From assembly GCF_020882245.1 (NCBI RefSeq), contig NW_026869996.1, positions 11,570,691 to 11,634,690 on the forward strand: a stretch of DNA of 64,000 bases, given 5' to 3'. The position numbers and the translations under genes are program-made. Shown one piece after another: positions 25,233-38,219 of the stretch. This stretch comes from Rhopalosiphum padi (taxonomy: Eukaryota > Arthropoda > Insecta > Hemiptera > Aphididae). Within the stretch, counting starts at the first letter, position 1, and the number at the start of each line of letters is the position of its first letter. The notes under the pieces are model-generated. The model ran no database searches. It worked only from the letters and a program-made list of their open reading frames with translations, and was not told where the DNA came from.

Positions 25233-28200
25233 TTTTCAACGTAGGATATTGATATTTAGCATAGAGGTAGAAATGTGAATTCATGTCTCAGCGTGTATTG
25301 AATGATCTGCTGTACTGCCATCTAAAAAAAAAATAGTAAGTTAAATATGTATAATGGTTGGAGGATAAAATGTCGCTACTAGACACCGTAAAGAGGACAA
25401 CAATTTTTATATAACAACTAGTACATGGACAACACTGAATAATTTTGAAATTGAAACAATCAAAACATAAACTAACAGACAAACTTCATTTTTATTAAAA
25501 AATTCTTGAAAACAATTTACAGTTGAAACGCAAATACAAATACGAATGTAAAACTGCAAAATGATATGAAATATAGACATAATATAATATAACAGACGAT
25601 AAGAAATAATAATTATGATAAGCCATAAAAGATAGTACCTACAAATATACCAGAATGTTTTCTAGAATATAAATGTACATATTATAAGTGTGACTAGAGA
25701 ATACATTTGTACAACTGAAAATTTGCTCCTATTCAATATGAAAAAACGTGGGTATCGCTCCGCTGTATAGTAGAGATGGAAAGTAGGTCACTGGTCACTA
25801 TAATGGATGTGTTAAATTTGAATGCAACGACGGGTAGTATTGTATATGAAAAACGATTCTGAACGGAGATGATTTGTCAGTCAATGATAATTAGTTGGAT
25901 ATATTATATTATTACCTATATTTAAATTGTAATATATCGTTATTTTACGCGATTTCGTAAAAAATTATATTTCATACGCACATAAAATGTTTTCTATATT
26001 GACAATGGATTTATTTTTTTACGGTTACTTGAAGGAAAACTTATGGATAACCTAGTATTGGATTTTTTAACCTTAAGTATAAATCACAAAGATTTTATGA
26101 ATTTTCAACTTCAAAATTCTTTGCAAATTTTCGTGATTTTGATATATTTTTTAAACATTTGAACTTTAAATGCTTATAAACAAAAATTGTGACTAACGAT
26201 TTTTGATTTATTTTTTACTACGATAAGTTTCAATTATCTATAAGTAGCTTAAAAAATGTCAAAATATATTGAAAATTTAATCGCAAATAGATAACGCTAA
26301 TATAAACGTTTGTTGAAAATTTCATGTATTTACAATGATTCGTTTTTGACTTACAGCAAAATCAAAAAATCGATTTTGTCTTTTCAAAGAGGGGCTGAAG
26401 TCAAAAACGAAGCATTATTACTACTCCAAAAAGTGATGACGGACACAAAAATAATACAAACATCATTGTAAAATCAATACATTCATCACTCCGTTCAGAA
26501 TCTAAAAATAATTATTTGTATTATTCGTCAAAATTAACTTATAAAATCATATTTTATAGTTTTTATGAAGTAAAAATATCAGATTAAATGAAACATGTGC
26601 AAGTTAAAAATGATAAATTAGAATCATTTTCTTAATCAAGACACTTACTTGTGTTAACTTCAGGCATAAAATATGAACAATTCGTTTATAATATCAAAAA
26701 TCTTTATTAAATGAACAACAACTACACGCAAAAGCTAAGTAAAAACAACGATCAGTTACTCTAAAACGACCGTCCGGTGAACGGCACACAACCAACTAGT
26801 TTTTCTCTGAGGCGATCGGGCATCGGCCGACGGATGTCGTCCCCACTACCGCCCTCTGTCGGTGCATACATTTAATAATTTTGAGTGTTTTATAAGCAGT
26901 TTAAAATAGGAATTTGTCAAAATTATCATATAAAAACATGTATTATAGTGTATTCAAAATATCAGGTTAAATGAAACACCTGAAAGATAATAATGGTAAA
27001 TTTCTTAAACCATTGTTAAAGCTTCTAAACTTTAACTTAATATTTGAGTGTTTTATAAATGTTTTATAATGATCATTTAAATATAGTAAAAATAAAATAT
27101 ATTTATAGCATAGGTAAATTTTAAGAATAAACAATACAAGCTAAAGGTGTTTACTATTATTTTATTCAGATATTTAACAAATCTCAATTGTTTCACAGCT
27201 ATTAATTTAGAATCAATTATATTCAATAACCATTGCACGCACATTGCATAAATCCAATATTATTATCAGTATCTTCTAGTCCATTTTCAACATAGGATGT
27301 TGATTCTTTCCTTGGTGGTAGAAATGTGAATTCGTGTCTCAGCGTGCCTTGATTGATCTGATATACTGCCATCTGAAAAAATGTAGTAAGTTAATAATGT
27401 ATAACGGTTGGAGAATAACTTGAGAATACAGTGTTTTACAGGCAGTTCAAAGTATGAATTTGTAATATTAGTCAATATTATCATATTAAAAACATGTTTT
27501 ATAGTGTTTATGAAGTATCAGCTTAAATGACAAATATGGATGTTGGTAATGGTAAATAAGAATCATTTACTTAATATAACTGTCTAGGTTTCATGACACT
27601 AACTTGATAATTGAGATTTTTATGAGCAGCTAAAAATATGAAATTGTAATATGAGTCAAAATTATGATATATAAGCACGTTTTATAGTGTTTATTATTAA
27701 GTATGAGCCTAAATGAAATATATGGAAGTTAATAATGGTAAATAAGAACCATTTACTTAATATAATGGTTAGGGTTTTGTGACACTAACTTTTTGTAACA
27801 ATACTATTAATTGAATATCAATTACATCCAATACCCATTACACGCACGTTGCACAAAACCATTAATATTAGCAGTACCTTCTATTCCATTTTCAACGGAA
27901 AATGTTGTAACTTTCCCTAGTGATAGAAATGCTAATTCATGTCTCAGCATGCCTCCAGTGATCTGCAGTACTGCCATCTAAAACACAAATAGTCAGTTAA
28001 ATATGTATAATGGTTAAAGAAATAATTATAATGCTTAGCAATAAAAGAGATAGTACAAATCTACCAGAATGTTTTGTTGAGTTTTAATGTAAAACAAAAT
28101 AAAAGTAAAGAATACAATTGTACATTAACATAAAATTGCTGCTTTTCAATATTAAAATAATAAGAGTTTGTAATACTTGTATACTTGTATACAATAAGAA

Positions 28201-28525
28201 TCATTGTCATCATTTAGTAGTCAAGGTTTCTAGACACTAACATGAGAATTGAGTGTTTTATAAGCAGTTAAAAATATGACTTTGTAATATTTGTTAAAAT
28301 TACCATGTAAAATCATGTTTTATTGTGTTTATGAAGTATCAGCTTAAATGTAATATTTGAATGTCAATAATGGAAAATTAGAATCATTTGCTTATAATCT
28401 AATGGTCAGGGTTTCATGACACTGACTTTTTGTTACACTACTATTAATTTAATATCAATTAAATTCAATACCCATTACACGCACGTTGCACAAAACCATT
28501 ATTATTAGCAGTATCGTCAAGTACA
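25233..28525 (-). repeat. Left array unit 8, short form (3293 bp)
   Basis: It has the same deletion breakpoint as unit 7. With unit 9 it shares TATATGAA near 25846, TTACAGC near 26353, CTCCAAAA near 26426 and ACACGCAAAAG near 26727. Confidence 0.95.
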
Positions 28526-31500
28526 TTTTCAACGTAGGATATTGATATTTAGCATAGAGGTAGAAATGTGAATTCATGTCTCAGCGTGTATTGAATGATC
28601 TGCTGTACTGCCATCTAAAAAAAAAATAGTAAGTTAAATATGTATAATGGTTGGAGGATAAAATGTCGCTACTAGACACCGTAAAGAGGACAACAATTTT
28701 TATATAACAACTAGTACATGGACAACACTGAATAATTTTGAAATTGAAACAATCAAAACATAAACTAACAGACAAACTTCATTTTTATTAAAAAATTCTT
28801 GAAAACAATTTACAGTTGAAACGCAAATACAAATACGAATGTAAAACTGCAAAATGATATGAAATATAGACATAATATAATATAACAGACGATAAGAAAT
28901 AATAATTATGATAAGCCATAAAAGATAGTACCTACAAATATACCAGAATGTTTTCTAGAATATAAATGTACATATTATAAGTGTGACTAGAGAATACATT
29001 TGTACAACTGAAAATTTGCTCCTATTCAATATGAAAAAACGTGGGTATCGCTCCGCTGTATAGTAGAGATGGAAAGTAGGTCACTGGTCACTATAATGGA
29101 TGTGTTAAATTTGAATGCAACGACGGGTAGTATTGTATATGAAAAACGATTCTGAACGGAGATGATTTGTCAGTCAATGATAATTAGTTGGATATATTAT
29201 ATTATTACCTATATTTAAATTGTAATATATCGTTATTTTACGCGATTTCGTAAAAAATTATATTTCATACGCACATAAAATGTTTTCTATATTGACAATG
29301 GATTTATTTTTTTACGGTTACTTGAAGGAAAACTTATGGATAACCTAGTATTGGATTTTTTAACCTTAAGTATAAATCACAAAGATTTTATGAATTTTCA
29401 ACTTCAAAATTCTTTGCAAATTTTCGTGATTTTGATATATTTTTTAAACATTTGAACTTTAAATGCTTATAAACAAAAATTGTGACTAACGATTTTTGAT
29501 TTATTTTTTACTACGATAAGTTTCAATTATCTATAAGTAGCTTAAAAAATGTCAAAATATATTGAAAATTTAATCGCAAATAGATAACGCTAATATAAAC
29601 GTTTGTTGAAAATTTCATGTATTTACAATGATTCGTTTTTGACTTACAGCAAAATCAAAAAATCGATTTTGTCTTTTCAAAGAGGGGCTGAAGTCAAAAA
29701 CGAAGCATTATTACTACTCCAAAAAGTGATGACGGACACAAAAATAATACAAACATCATTGTAAAATCAATACATTCATCACTCCGTTCAGAATCTAAAA
29801 ATAATTATTTGTATTATTCGTCAAAATTAACTTATAAAATCATATTTTATAGTTTTTATGAAGTAAAAATATCAGATTAAATGAAACATGTGCAAGTTAA
29901 AAATGATAAATTAGAATCATTTTCTTAATCAAGACACTTACTTGTGTTAACTTCAGGCATAAAATATGAACAATTCGTTTATAATATCAAAAATCTTTAT
30001 TAAATGAACAACAACTACACGCAAAAGCTAAGTAAAAACAACGATCAGTTACTCTAAAACGACCGTCCGGTGAACGGCACACAACCAACTAGTTTTTCTC
30101 TGAGGCGATCGGGCATCGGCCGACGGATGTCGTCCCCACTACCGCCCTCTGTCGGTGCATACATTTAATAATTTTGAGTGTTTTATAAGCAGTTTAAAAT
30201 AGGAATTTGTCAAAATTATCATATAAAAACATGTATTATAGTGTATTCAAAATATCAGGTTAAATGAAACACCTGAAAGATAATAATGGTAAATTTCTTA
30301 AACCATTGTTAAAGCTTCTAAACTTTAACTTAATATTTGAGTGTTTTATAAATGTTTTATAATGATCATTTAAATATAGTAAAAATAAAATATATTTATA
30401 GCATAGGTAAATTTTAAGAATAAACAATACAAGCTAAAGGTGTTTACTATTATTTTATTCAGATATTTAACAAATCTCAATTGTTTCACAGCTATTAATT
30501 TAGAATCAATTATATTCAATAACCATTGCACGCACATTGCATAAATCCAATATTATTATCAGTATCTTCTAGTCCATTTTCAACATAGGATGTTGATTCT
30601 TTCCTTGGTGGTAGAAATGTGAATTCGTGTCTCAGCGTGCCTTGATTGATCTGATATACTGCCATCTGAAAAAATGTAGTAAGTTAATAATGTATAACGG
30701 TTGGAGAATAACTTGAGAATACAGTGTTTTACAGGCAGTTCAAAGTATGAATTTGTAATATTAGTCAATATTATCATATTAAAAACATGTTTTATAGTGT
30801 TTATGAAGTATCAGCTTAAATGACAAATATGGATGTTGGTAATGGTAAATAAGAATCATTTACTTAATATAACTGTCTAGGTTTCATGACACTAACTTGA
30901 TAATTGAGATTTTTATGAGCAGCTAAAAATATGAAATTGTAATATGAGTCAAAATTATGATATATAAGCACGTTTTATAGTGTTTATTATTAAGTATGAG
31001 CCTAAATGAAATATATGGAAGTTAATAATGGTAAATAAGAACCATTTACTTAATATAATGGTTAGGGTTTTGTGACACTAACTTTTTGTAACAATACTAT
31101 TAATTGAATATCAATTACATCCAATACCCATTACACGCACGTTGCACAAAACCATTAATATTAGCAGTACCTTCTATTCCATTTTCAACGGAAAATGTTG
31201 TAACTTTCCCTAGTGATAGAAATGCTAATTCATGTCTCAGCATGCCTCCAGTGATCTGCAGTACTGCCATCTAAAACACAAATAGTCAGTTAAATATGTA
31301 TAATGGTTAAAGAAATAATTATAATGCTTAGCAATAAAAGAGATAGTACAAATCTACCAGAATGTTTTGTTGAGTTTTAATGTAAAACAAAATAAAAGTA
31401 AAGAATACAATTGTACATTAACATAAAATTGCTGCTTTTCAATATTAAAATAATAAGAGTTTGTAATACTTGTATACTTGTATACAATAAGAATCATTGT

Positions 31501-31818
31501 CATCATTTAGTAGTCAAGGTTTCTAGACACTAACATGAGAATTGAGTGTTTTATAAGCAGTTAAAAATATGACTTTGTAATATTTGTTAAAATTACCATG
31601 TAAAATCATGTTTTATTGTGTTTATGAAGTATCAGCTTAAATGTAATATTTGAATGTCAGTAATTGAAAATTAGAATCATTTGCTTATAATCTAATGGTC
31701 AGAGTTTCATGACACTGACTTTTTATTACACTACAATTAATTTAATATCAATTAAATTCAATACCCATTACACGCACGTTGCACAAAACCCTTATTATTA
31801 GCAGTATCGTCTAGTACA
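28526..31818 (-). repeat. Left array unit 9, short form (3293 bp)
   Basis: Most of the unit matches unit 8, but the deletion breakpoint is the unit-6 type (GTCAGTAATTG, CAGAGTTTC, TCGTCTAG at the right edge). Confidence 0.95.
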
Positions 31819-34800
31819 TTTTCAACGTAGGATATTGATATTTAGCATAGAGGTAGAAATGTGAATTCATGTCTCAGCGTGTATTGAATGATCTGCTGTA
31901 CTGCCATCTAAAAAAAAAATAGTAAGTTAAATATGTATAATGGTTGGAGGATAAAATGTCGCTACTAGACACCGTAAAGAGGACAACAATTTTTATATAA
32001 CAACTAGTACATGGACAACACTGAATAATTTTGAAATTGAAACAATCAAAACATAAACTAACAGACAAACTTCATTTTTATTAAAAAATTCTTGAAAACA
32101 ATTTACAGTTGAAACGCAAATACAAATACGAATGTAAAACTGCAAAATGATATGAAATATAGACATAATATAATATAACAGACGATAAGAAATAATAATT
32201 ATGATAAGCCATAAAAGATAGTACCTACAAATATACCAGAATGTTTTCTAGAATATAAATGTACATGTTATAAGTGTGACTAGAGAATACATTTGTACAA
32301 CTGAAAATTTGGTCCTATTCAATATGAAAAAACGTGGGTATCGCTCCGCTGTATAGTAGAGATGGAAAGTAGGTCACTGGTCACTATAATGGATGTGTTA
32401 AATTTGAATGCAACGACGGGTAGTATTGTATACGAAAAACGATTCTGAACGGAGATGATTTGTCAGTCAATGATAATTAGTTGGATATATTATATTATTA
32501 CCTATATTTAAATTGTAATATATCGTTATTTTACGCGATTTCGTAAAAAATTATATTTCATACGCACATAAAATGTTTTCTATATTGACAATGGATTTAT
32601 TTTTTTACGGTTACTTGAAGGAAAACTTATGGATAACCTAGTATTGGATTTTTTAACCTTAAGTATAAATCACAAAGATTTTATGAATTTTCAACTTCAA
32701 AATTCTTTGCAAATTTTCGTGATTTTGATATATTTTTTAAACATTTGAACTTTAAATGCTTATAAACAAAAATTGTGACTAACGATTTTTGATTTATTTT
32801 TTACTACGATAAGTTTCAATTATCTATAAGTAGCTTAAAAAATGTCAAAATATATTGAAAATTTAATCGCAAATAGATAACGCTAATATAAACGTTTGTT
32901 GAAAATTTCATGTATTTACAATGATTCGTTTTTGACTTACAGCAAAATCAAAAAATCGATTTTGTCTTTTCAAAGAGGGGCTGAAGTCAAAAACGAAGCA
33001 TTATTACTACTCCAAAAAGTGATGACGGACACAAAAATAATACAAACATCATTGTAAAATCAATACATTCATCACTCCGTTCAGAATCTAAAAATAATTA
33101 TTTGTATTATTCGTCAAAATTAACTTATAAAATCATATTTTATAGTTTTTATGAAGTAAAAATATCAGATTAAATGAAACATGTGCAAGTTAAAAATGAT
33201 AAATTAGAATCATTTTCTTAATCAAGACACTTACTTGTGTTAACTTCAGGCATAAAATATGAACAATTCGTTTATAATATCAAAAATCTTTATTAAATGA
33301 ACAACAACTACACGCAAAAGCTAAGTAAAAACAACGATCAGTTACTCTAAAACGACCGTCCGGTGAACGGCACACAACCAACTAGTTTTTCTCTGAGGCG
33401 ATCGGGCATCGGCCGACGGATGTCGTCCCCACTACCGCCCTCTGTCGATGCATACATTTAATAATTTTGAGTGTTTTATAAGCAGTTTAAAATAGGAATT
33501 TGTCAAAATTATCATATAAAAACATGTATTATAGTGTATTCAAAATATCAGGTTAAATGAAACACCTGAAAGATAATAATGGTAAATTTCTTAAACCATT
33601 GTTAAAGCTTCTAAACTTTAACTTAATATTTGAGTGTTTTATAAATGTTTTATTATGATCATTTAAATATAGTAAAAATAAAATATATTTATAGCATAGG
33701 TAAATTTTAAGAATAAACAATACAAGCTAAAGGTGTTTACTATTATTTTATTCAGATATTTAACAAATCTCAATTGTTTCACAGCTATTAATTTAGAATC
33801 AATTATATTCAATAACCATTGCACGCACATTGCATAAATCCAATATTATTATCAGTATCTTCTAGTCCATTTTCAACATAGGATGTTGATTCTTTCCTTG
33901 GTGGTAGAAATGTGAATTCGTGTCTCAGCGTGCCTTGATTGATCTGATATACTGCCATCTGAAAAAATGTAGTAAGTTAATAATGTATAACGGTTGGAGA
34001 ATAACTTGAGAATACAGTGTTTTACAGGCAGTTCAAAGTATGAATTTGTAATATTAGTCAATATTATCATATTAAAAACATGTTTTATAGTGTTTATGAA
34101 GTATCAGCTTAAATGACAAATATGGATGTTGGTAATGGTAAATAAGAATCATTTACTTAATATAACTGTCTAGGTTTCATGACACTAACTTGATAATTGA
34201 GATTTTTATGAGCAGCTAAAAATATGAAATTGTAATATGAGTCAAAATTATGATATATAAGCACGTTTTATAGTGTTTATTATTAAGTATGAGCCTAAAT
34301 GAAATATATGGAAGTTAATAATGGTAAATAAGAACCATTTACTTAATATAATGGTTAGGGTTTTGTGACACTAACTTTTTGTAACAATACTATTAATTGA
34401 ATATCAATTACATCCAATACCCATTACACGCACGTTGCACAAAACCATTAATATTAGCAGTACCTTCTATTCCATTTTCAACGGAAAATGTTGTAACTTT
34501 CCCTAGTGATAGAAATGCTAATTCATGTCTCAGCATGCCTCCAGTGATCTGCAGTACTGCCATCTAAAACACAAATAGTCAGTTAAATATGTATAATGGT
34601 TAAAGAAATAATTATAATGCTTAGCAATAAAAGAGATAGTACAAATCTACCAGAATGTTTTGTTGAGTTTTAATGTAAAACAAAATAAAAGTAAAGAATA
34701 CAATTGTACATTAACATAAAATTGCTGCTTTTCAATATTAAAATAATAAGAGTTTGTAATACTTGTATACTTGTATACAATAAGAATCATTGTCATCATT

Positions 34801-35548
34801 TAGTAGTCAAGGTTTCTAGACACTAACATGAGAATTGAGTGTTTTATAAGCAGTTAAAAATATGACTTTGTAATATTTGTTAAAATTACCATGTAAAATC
34901 ATGTTTTATTGTGTTTATGAAGTATCAGCTTAAATGTAATATTTGAATGTCAGTAATTGAAAATTAGAATCATTTGCTTATAATCTAATGGTCAGAGTTT
35001 CATGACACTGACTTTTTGTTACACTACTATTAATTTAATATCAATTAAATTCAATACCCATTACACGCACGTTGCACAAAACCATTATTATTAGCAGTAT
35101 CGTCTAGTACATTTTCAACGTAGGATGTTGATATTTTGAATAGTGGTAGAAATGTGAATTCATGTCTCAGCATGTATTGAGTGATCTGCTGTACTGCCAT
35201 CTAAAAATAAAAAATATTCAGTTAAATATGTATAGTGGTTGGAGAATAACTTGAGAATACAGTGTTTTACAAGCAGTTCAAAGTATGACTTTGTAATATT
35301 TGTTTAAATTTTCATATCAAAATTATGATAATAAATCATTTTTTATTGTCTGTATGAAGTATCATCTTAAATGTAATAATTGAATGTCAATAATGGAAAA
35401 TTAGAATCATTTGCTTATAATCTAATGGTCAGGGTTTCATGACACTGACTTTTTGTTACACTACTATTAATTTAATATCAATTAAATTCAATACCCATTA
35501 CACGCACGTTGCACAAAACCATTATTATTAGCAGTATCGTCAAGTACA
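31819..35548 (-). repeat. Left array unit 10, full-length mosaic (3730 bp)
   Basis: Full-length unit with core D. It begins with unit-7-type alleles (CATGTT, TTGGTCC, TATACGAA) and switches to unit-8/9-type alleles (TTACAGC, CTCCAAAA, ACGCAAAAG) between about 32430 and 32940. The stretch before core D also mixes C-side and D-side variants (CAGAGTTTC followed by TTTTTGTTACACTACTATT). It has a private GTCGATGC near 33446. Confidence 0.93.
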
Positions 35549-35902
35549 TTTTCAACGTAGGATATTGATATTTAGCATAGAGGTAGAAATGTGAATTCAT
35601 GTCTCAGCGTGTATTGAATGATCTGCTGTACTGCCATCTAAAAAAAAAATAGTAAGTTAAATATGTATAATGGTTGGAGGATAAAATGTCGCTACTAGAC
35701 ACCGTAAAGAGGACAACAATTTTTATATAACAACTAGTACATGGACAACACTGAATAATTTTGAAATTGAAACAATCAAAACATAAACTAACAGACAAAC
35801 TTCATTTTTATTAAAAAATTCTTGAAAACAATTTACAGTTGAAACGCAAATACAAATACGAATGTAAAACTGCAAAATGATATGAAGTATAGACATAATA
35901 TA
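35549..35902 (-). repeat. Left array unit 11, truncated at the spacer (354 bp)
   Basis: Matches unit positions 1-354, then breaks off after GACATAATATA directly into the GGGGC inverted repeat of the spacer. One private change (GAAGTATAG for GAAATATAG) lies next to the break. Confidence 0.95.
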
Positions 35903-35931
35903 GGGGCTCGGGCAGTTGGACCCCGTGATAA
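35903..35931. repeat. Left inverted repeat of the spacer
   Basis: GGGGC, then a 5-bp insert TCGGG, then CAGTTGGACCCCGTGATAA. Apart from the insert it is the exact complement of 44855-44878. It abuts the truncated left array with no obvious target-site duplication. Confidence 0.8.
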
Positions 35932-35990
35932 CAAGCAGATTTTTTATCACGAAATTTTCATGGAAGAAACGCAAAAATCGGGTCCAACTG
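35913..35990. repeat. Local hairpin-forming inverted repeat at the left junction
   Basis: CAGTTGGACCC at 35913-35923 is perfectly complementary to GGGTCCAACTG at 35980-35990. A shorter inner pair (GTGATAA with TTATCAC, 35925-35931 and 35944-35950) lies inside it. It looks like the subterminal structure of a DNA transposon end. Confidence 0.6.
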
Positions 35991-36040
35991 AAAATGCAGA
36001 AATACCAACAGTGAAATGTAAAAATTCCCAAATAATTCCC

Positions 36041-36145
36041 AAATTTATGTATTTTAAAACTCAAATATTATTGTACAATTATTGTACAATTATTGTAAAA
36101 TTCAAATTTATGTATTTTAAAATTCAAATATTATTGTATAATTCG
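36041..36145. repeat. Short tandem duplication, 63-bp period
   Basis: AAATTTATGTATTTTAAAA with the following TCAAATATTATTGTA recurs 63 bp later (36041 and 36104) with one or two changes, separated by a small ATTGTACAATT repeat. It accounts for an 88-codon open frame that crosses the junction here. Confidence 0.75.
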
Positions 36146-36525
36146 TAAATTGAAAAATATTTCGTTTACGAAGTGTTTTACGGGAAAACCGAGAGAGATA
36201 GGACGAAAGTCGTGAGACATAAAATTGATCCCCATAACCAGCTTCATAAGTTGTATGCTTTTGATTTTTCGAAAAACCGTTAATAAGGATTTTTAAACGT
36301 CGTACTTAGGTCGAACGATTTTTGAAAACCCAAAATTTGAAATAACGAGTTTTTGGAAAAATGAAAAACTGATTCTGGTTTGGAATTACATGTACAACAT
36401 TTTAACTTCTGTGATAAATTGTCGTTGGACCACCAGGTGACCTAGGAAAAGCGAATGAAAATTGAAAATTTCGAAAAATGAAAAAGCTCTAAGTTACACT
36501 GTGTAACAAATGTAACAAAAAATAT
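36146..36525. other. Mixed-composition transposon-like sequence, no gene seen
   Basis: Less A+T-rich than the rest of the spacer, with runs such as GGGAAAACCGAGAGAGATAGG and several TTTTCGAAAAA-like words. In style it resembles the block at 40.2-41.0 kb. I see no open frame of interest and take it as the inner part of the element whose end is at 35903. Confidence 0.35.
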
Positions 36526-38140
36526 ATATTTTATAATATTACTCAGTCAACCTTTTTATTCATAAGAGATACTATAAAGTTGTCAATGACCCACACCCAC
36601 TTAAACCCAAATGACCAAAAATAGTATGTTGTGATCTTATACTGGTGAATCTGTGTAGTGTGTAACACAAAATTCATAACAATTTTGATTATGTCTTATA
36701 TGACAAAAAATGTATGTGTTTGTACTCTTTTATAATATGTTGGATTTGATGCAATGCAATTAATTTAATATTCATTAACAATTATTTGTGATTTTTTTTT
36801 TATCGTTTTTTAATGCAGTTTCAAAAACATACATACATATTAATATCAGTAGTAAACTCAACATAATTTATAAAGCATAGATAAATCTTAGAAATAGCAT
36901 TTACTTGGTTAAAATCTATAAATATTTAATGTATAAGTTAATATACACATCAGTTATAAGTTATGGATAAATTATAAAACTGTTATTTTATATATCTATT
37001 AAACATTATATTGCCCAAATATAAATATATATGTTATATTTTGCTTTTGTTTGTCATTAAATAAGAAATTAAATTTAATGACTTAATTTTAATTTATATA
37101 TTAAAAAGTATAAGTTGTAAATTTGTAAGGTCTGAATACAAAACAGTTTGTTAAAAGAATGTAAATATCCATAATACTAGAAGTCACTATTTCAATTTTT
37201 TTGTTTTTATAGATGAAATTTGATTTAAATAGTGTAAAAATAATAATAAAATTAATTAGTTTGTTGACACATTAAAAAGTCAATAAATAAAAGCCTTTTA
37301 CACCTTATAAGGAGTTAAAGTAAAAAAAAATAATATTAATTGTCACAATAATATTTGTATCAAGTTTTCTTTTATTTCATTTAAACCGACAAGCTTTGTT
37401 TGATAATCAATTGTCAGATATTTATCAATAGAGTAATATTGACAGCTTGCTGGATAGCGATTAGTTTGTATGCGAACAACACATCTTTTTTGAGTAGTCC
37501 ATGTTAGTCACTATTATATTAATTTATCTGGAATCTCTTCTTTGCAGACTATAACAATAAAACAAAATCATATAAATAAAACCATAAGCATACATTTTTT
37601 GATTATAAATGTAAAATAACCATCACCAATGTAGTATTTTTATTTGTTAATTATGATAACAATATTATAGAATATCTGGTTATTTAAAATGTTTAAACTA
37701 TTGTGATAAAAATGAAAAATAAGTAAACAGGAACACTAAAATAGCAGACAGTTAACCAGATAGCAATTAATACAATACTGATTTTAAGTATACATTAAAT
37801 GCATTTTGACAATGTATTATGTATATTGATTAAACATAAAAATTTATATTATTTCTTTCCTCTATAAGAAAGAGTAGAATATTATAAAATTGAATGTATT
37901 ATTTAAATCTCTTATTTTGTATGTGTAACAATGCCTATAAATATCTAAAAATATTGTTTTGGGTTAAATTAAAACTTAAATAATTATGAACATAATTAAT
38001 AGCAGTATCAAATTGCATTGATCCCCTGTGTTGCTATGGCTGTAATATACAGACTAATAAAATATAGATAGTATTCATAAAATAATTTTTATAATAGTAA
38101 AGTGACACACTATAGTAATTCAGATAATATGAACTCTTCT
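36526..38140. other. A+T-rich non-coding stretch
   Basis: Low-complexity A+T-rich sequence with no supported gene. A 29-codon minus-strand frame (37414-37503) without a start is within what this composition gives by chance. Confidence 0.6.
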
Positions 38141-38147
38141 ACCTTAC

Positions 38148-38219
38148 CGGATAAACAATTATGTTAGTAGGAACAGTTTTTTCAGATGTTTTTCCAAACA
38201 GAATAATCTCCTTATTGGC
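38148..38219 (-). other. Possible isolated exon, 24 codons
   Basis: On the minus strand, a CCAG acceptor-like site is followed by 24 open codons and a clean GTAAGG donor (complement at 38142-38147), with the exon ending on a codon boundary. The residues include KEIILFGKTSEKTVPTN. The sequence is visibly richer in G+C than its surroundings. I found no convincing partner exon: the nearest acceptor-like sites downstream lead to stops or the wrong phase. It could be a relic of a gene or chance. Confidence 0.2.

Larger units (their letters stand above)
1..35902 (-). repeat. Left macrosatellite array, ~3.73-kb and 3.29-kb units
   Basis: Near-identical units follow one another without a break, starting at 1, 3730, 7459, 11188, 14917, 18647, 21940, 25233, 28526, 31819 and 35549 (the last truncated at 35902). 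The phase is arbitrary and starts at the window edge, so the array continues to the left. Steps are 3729 bp four times, 3730 once, 3293 four times and 3730 once. Units differ by scattered single-base changes only. The internal modules read on the minus strand: pyrimidine tract, AG, then an ATG-led core. The array stops abruptly at the spacer. Confidence 0.97.

Noticed and set aside
35723..36148. Frames of 113 codons (minus) and 88 codons (plus) at the left junction
   Set aside because: Both cross the array-spacer breakpoint and the inverted repeat, and the plus one is lengthened by a 63-bp tandem duplication. They are chance fusions.
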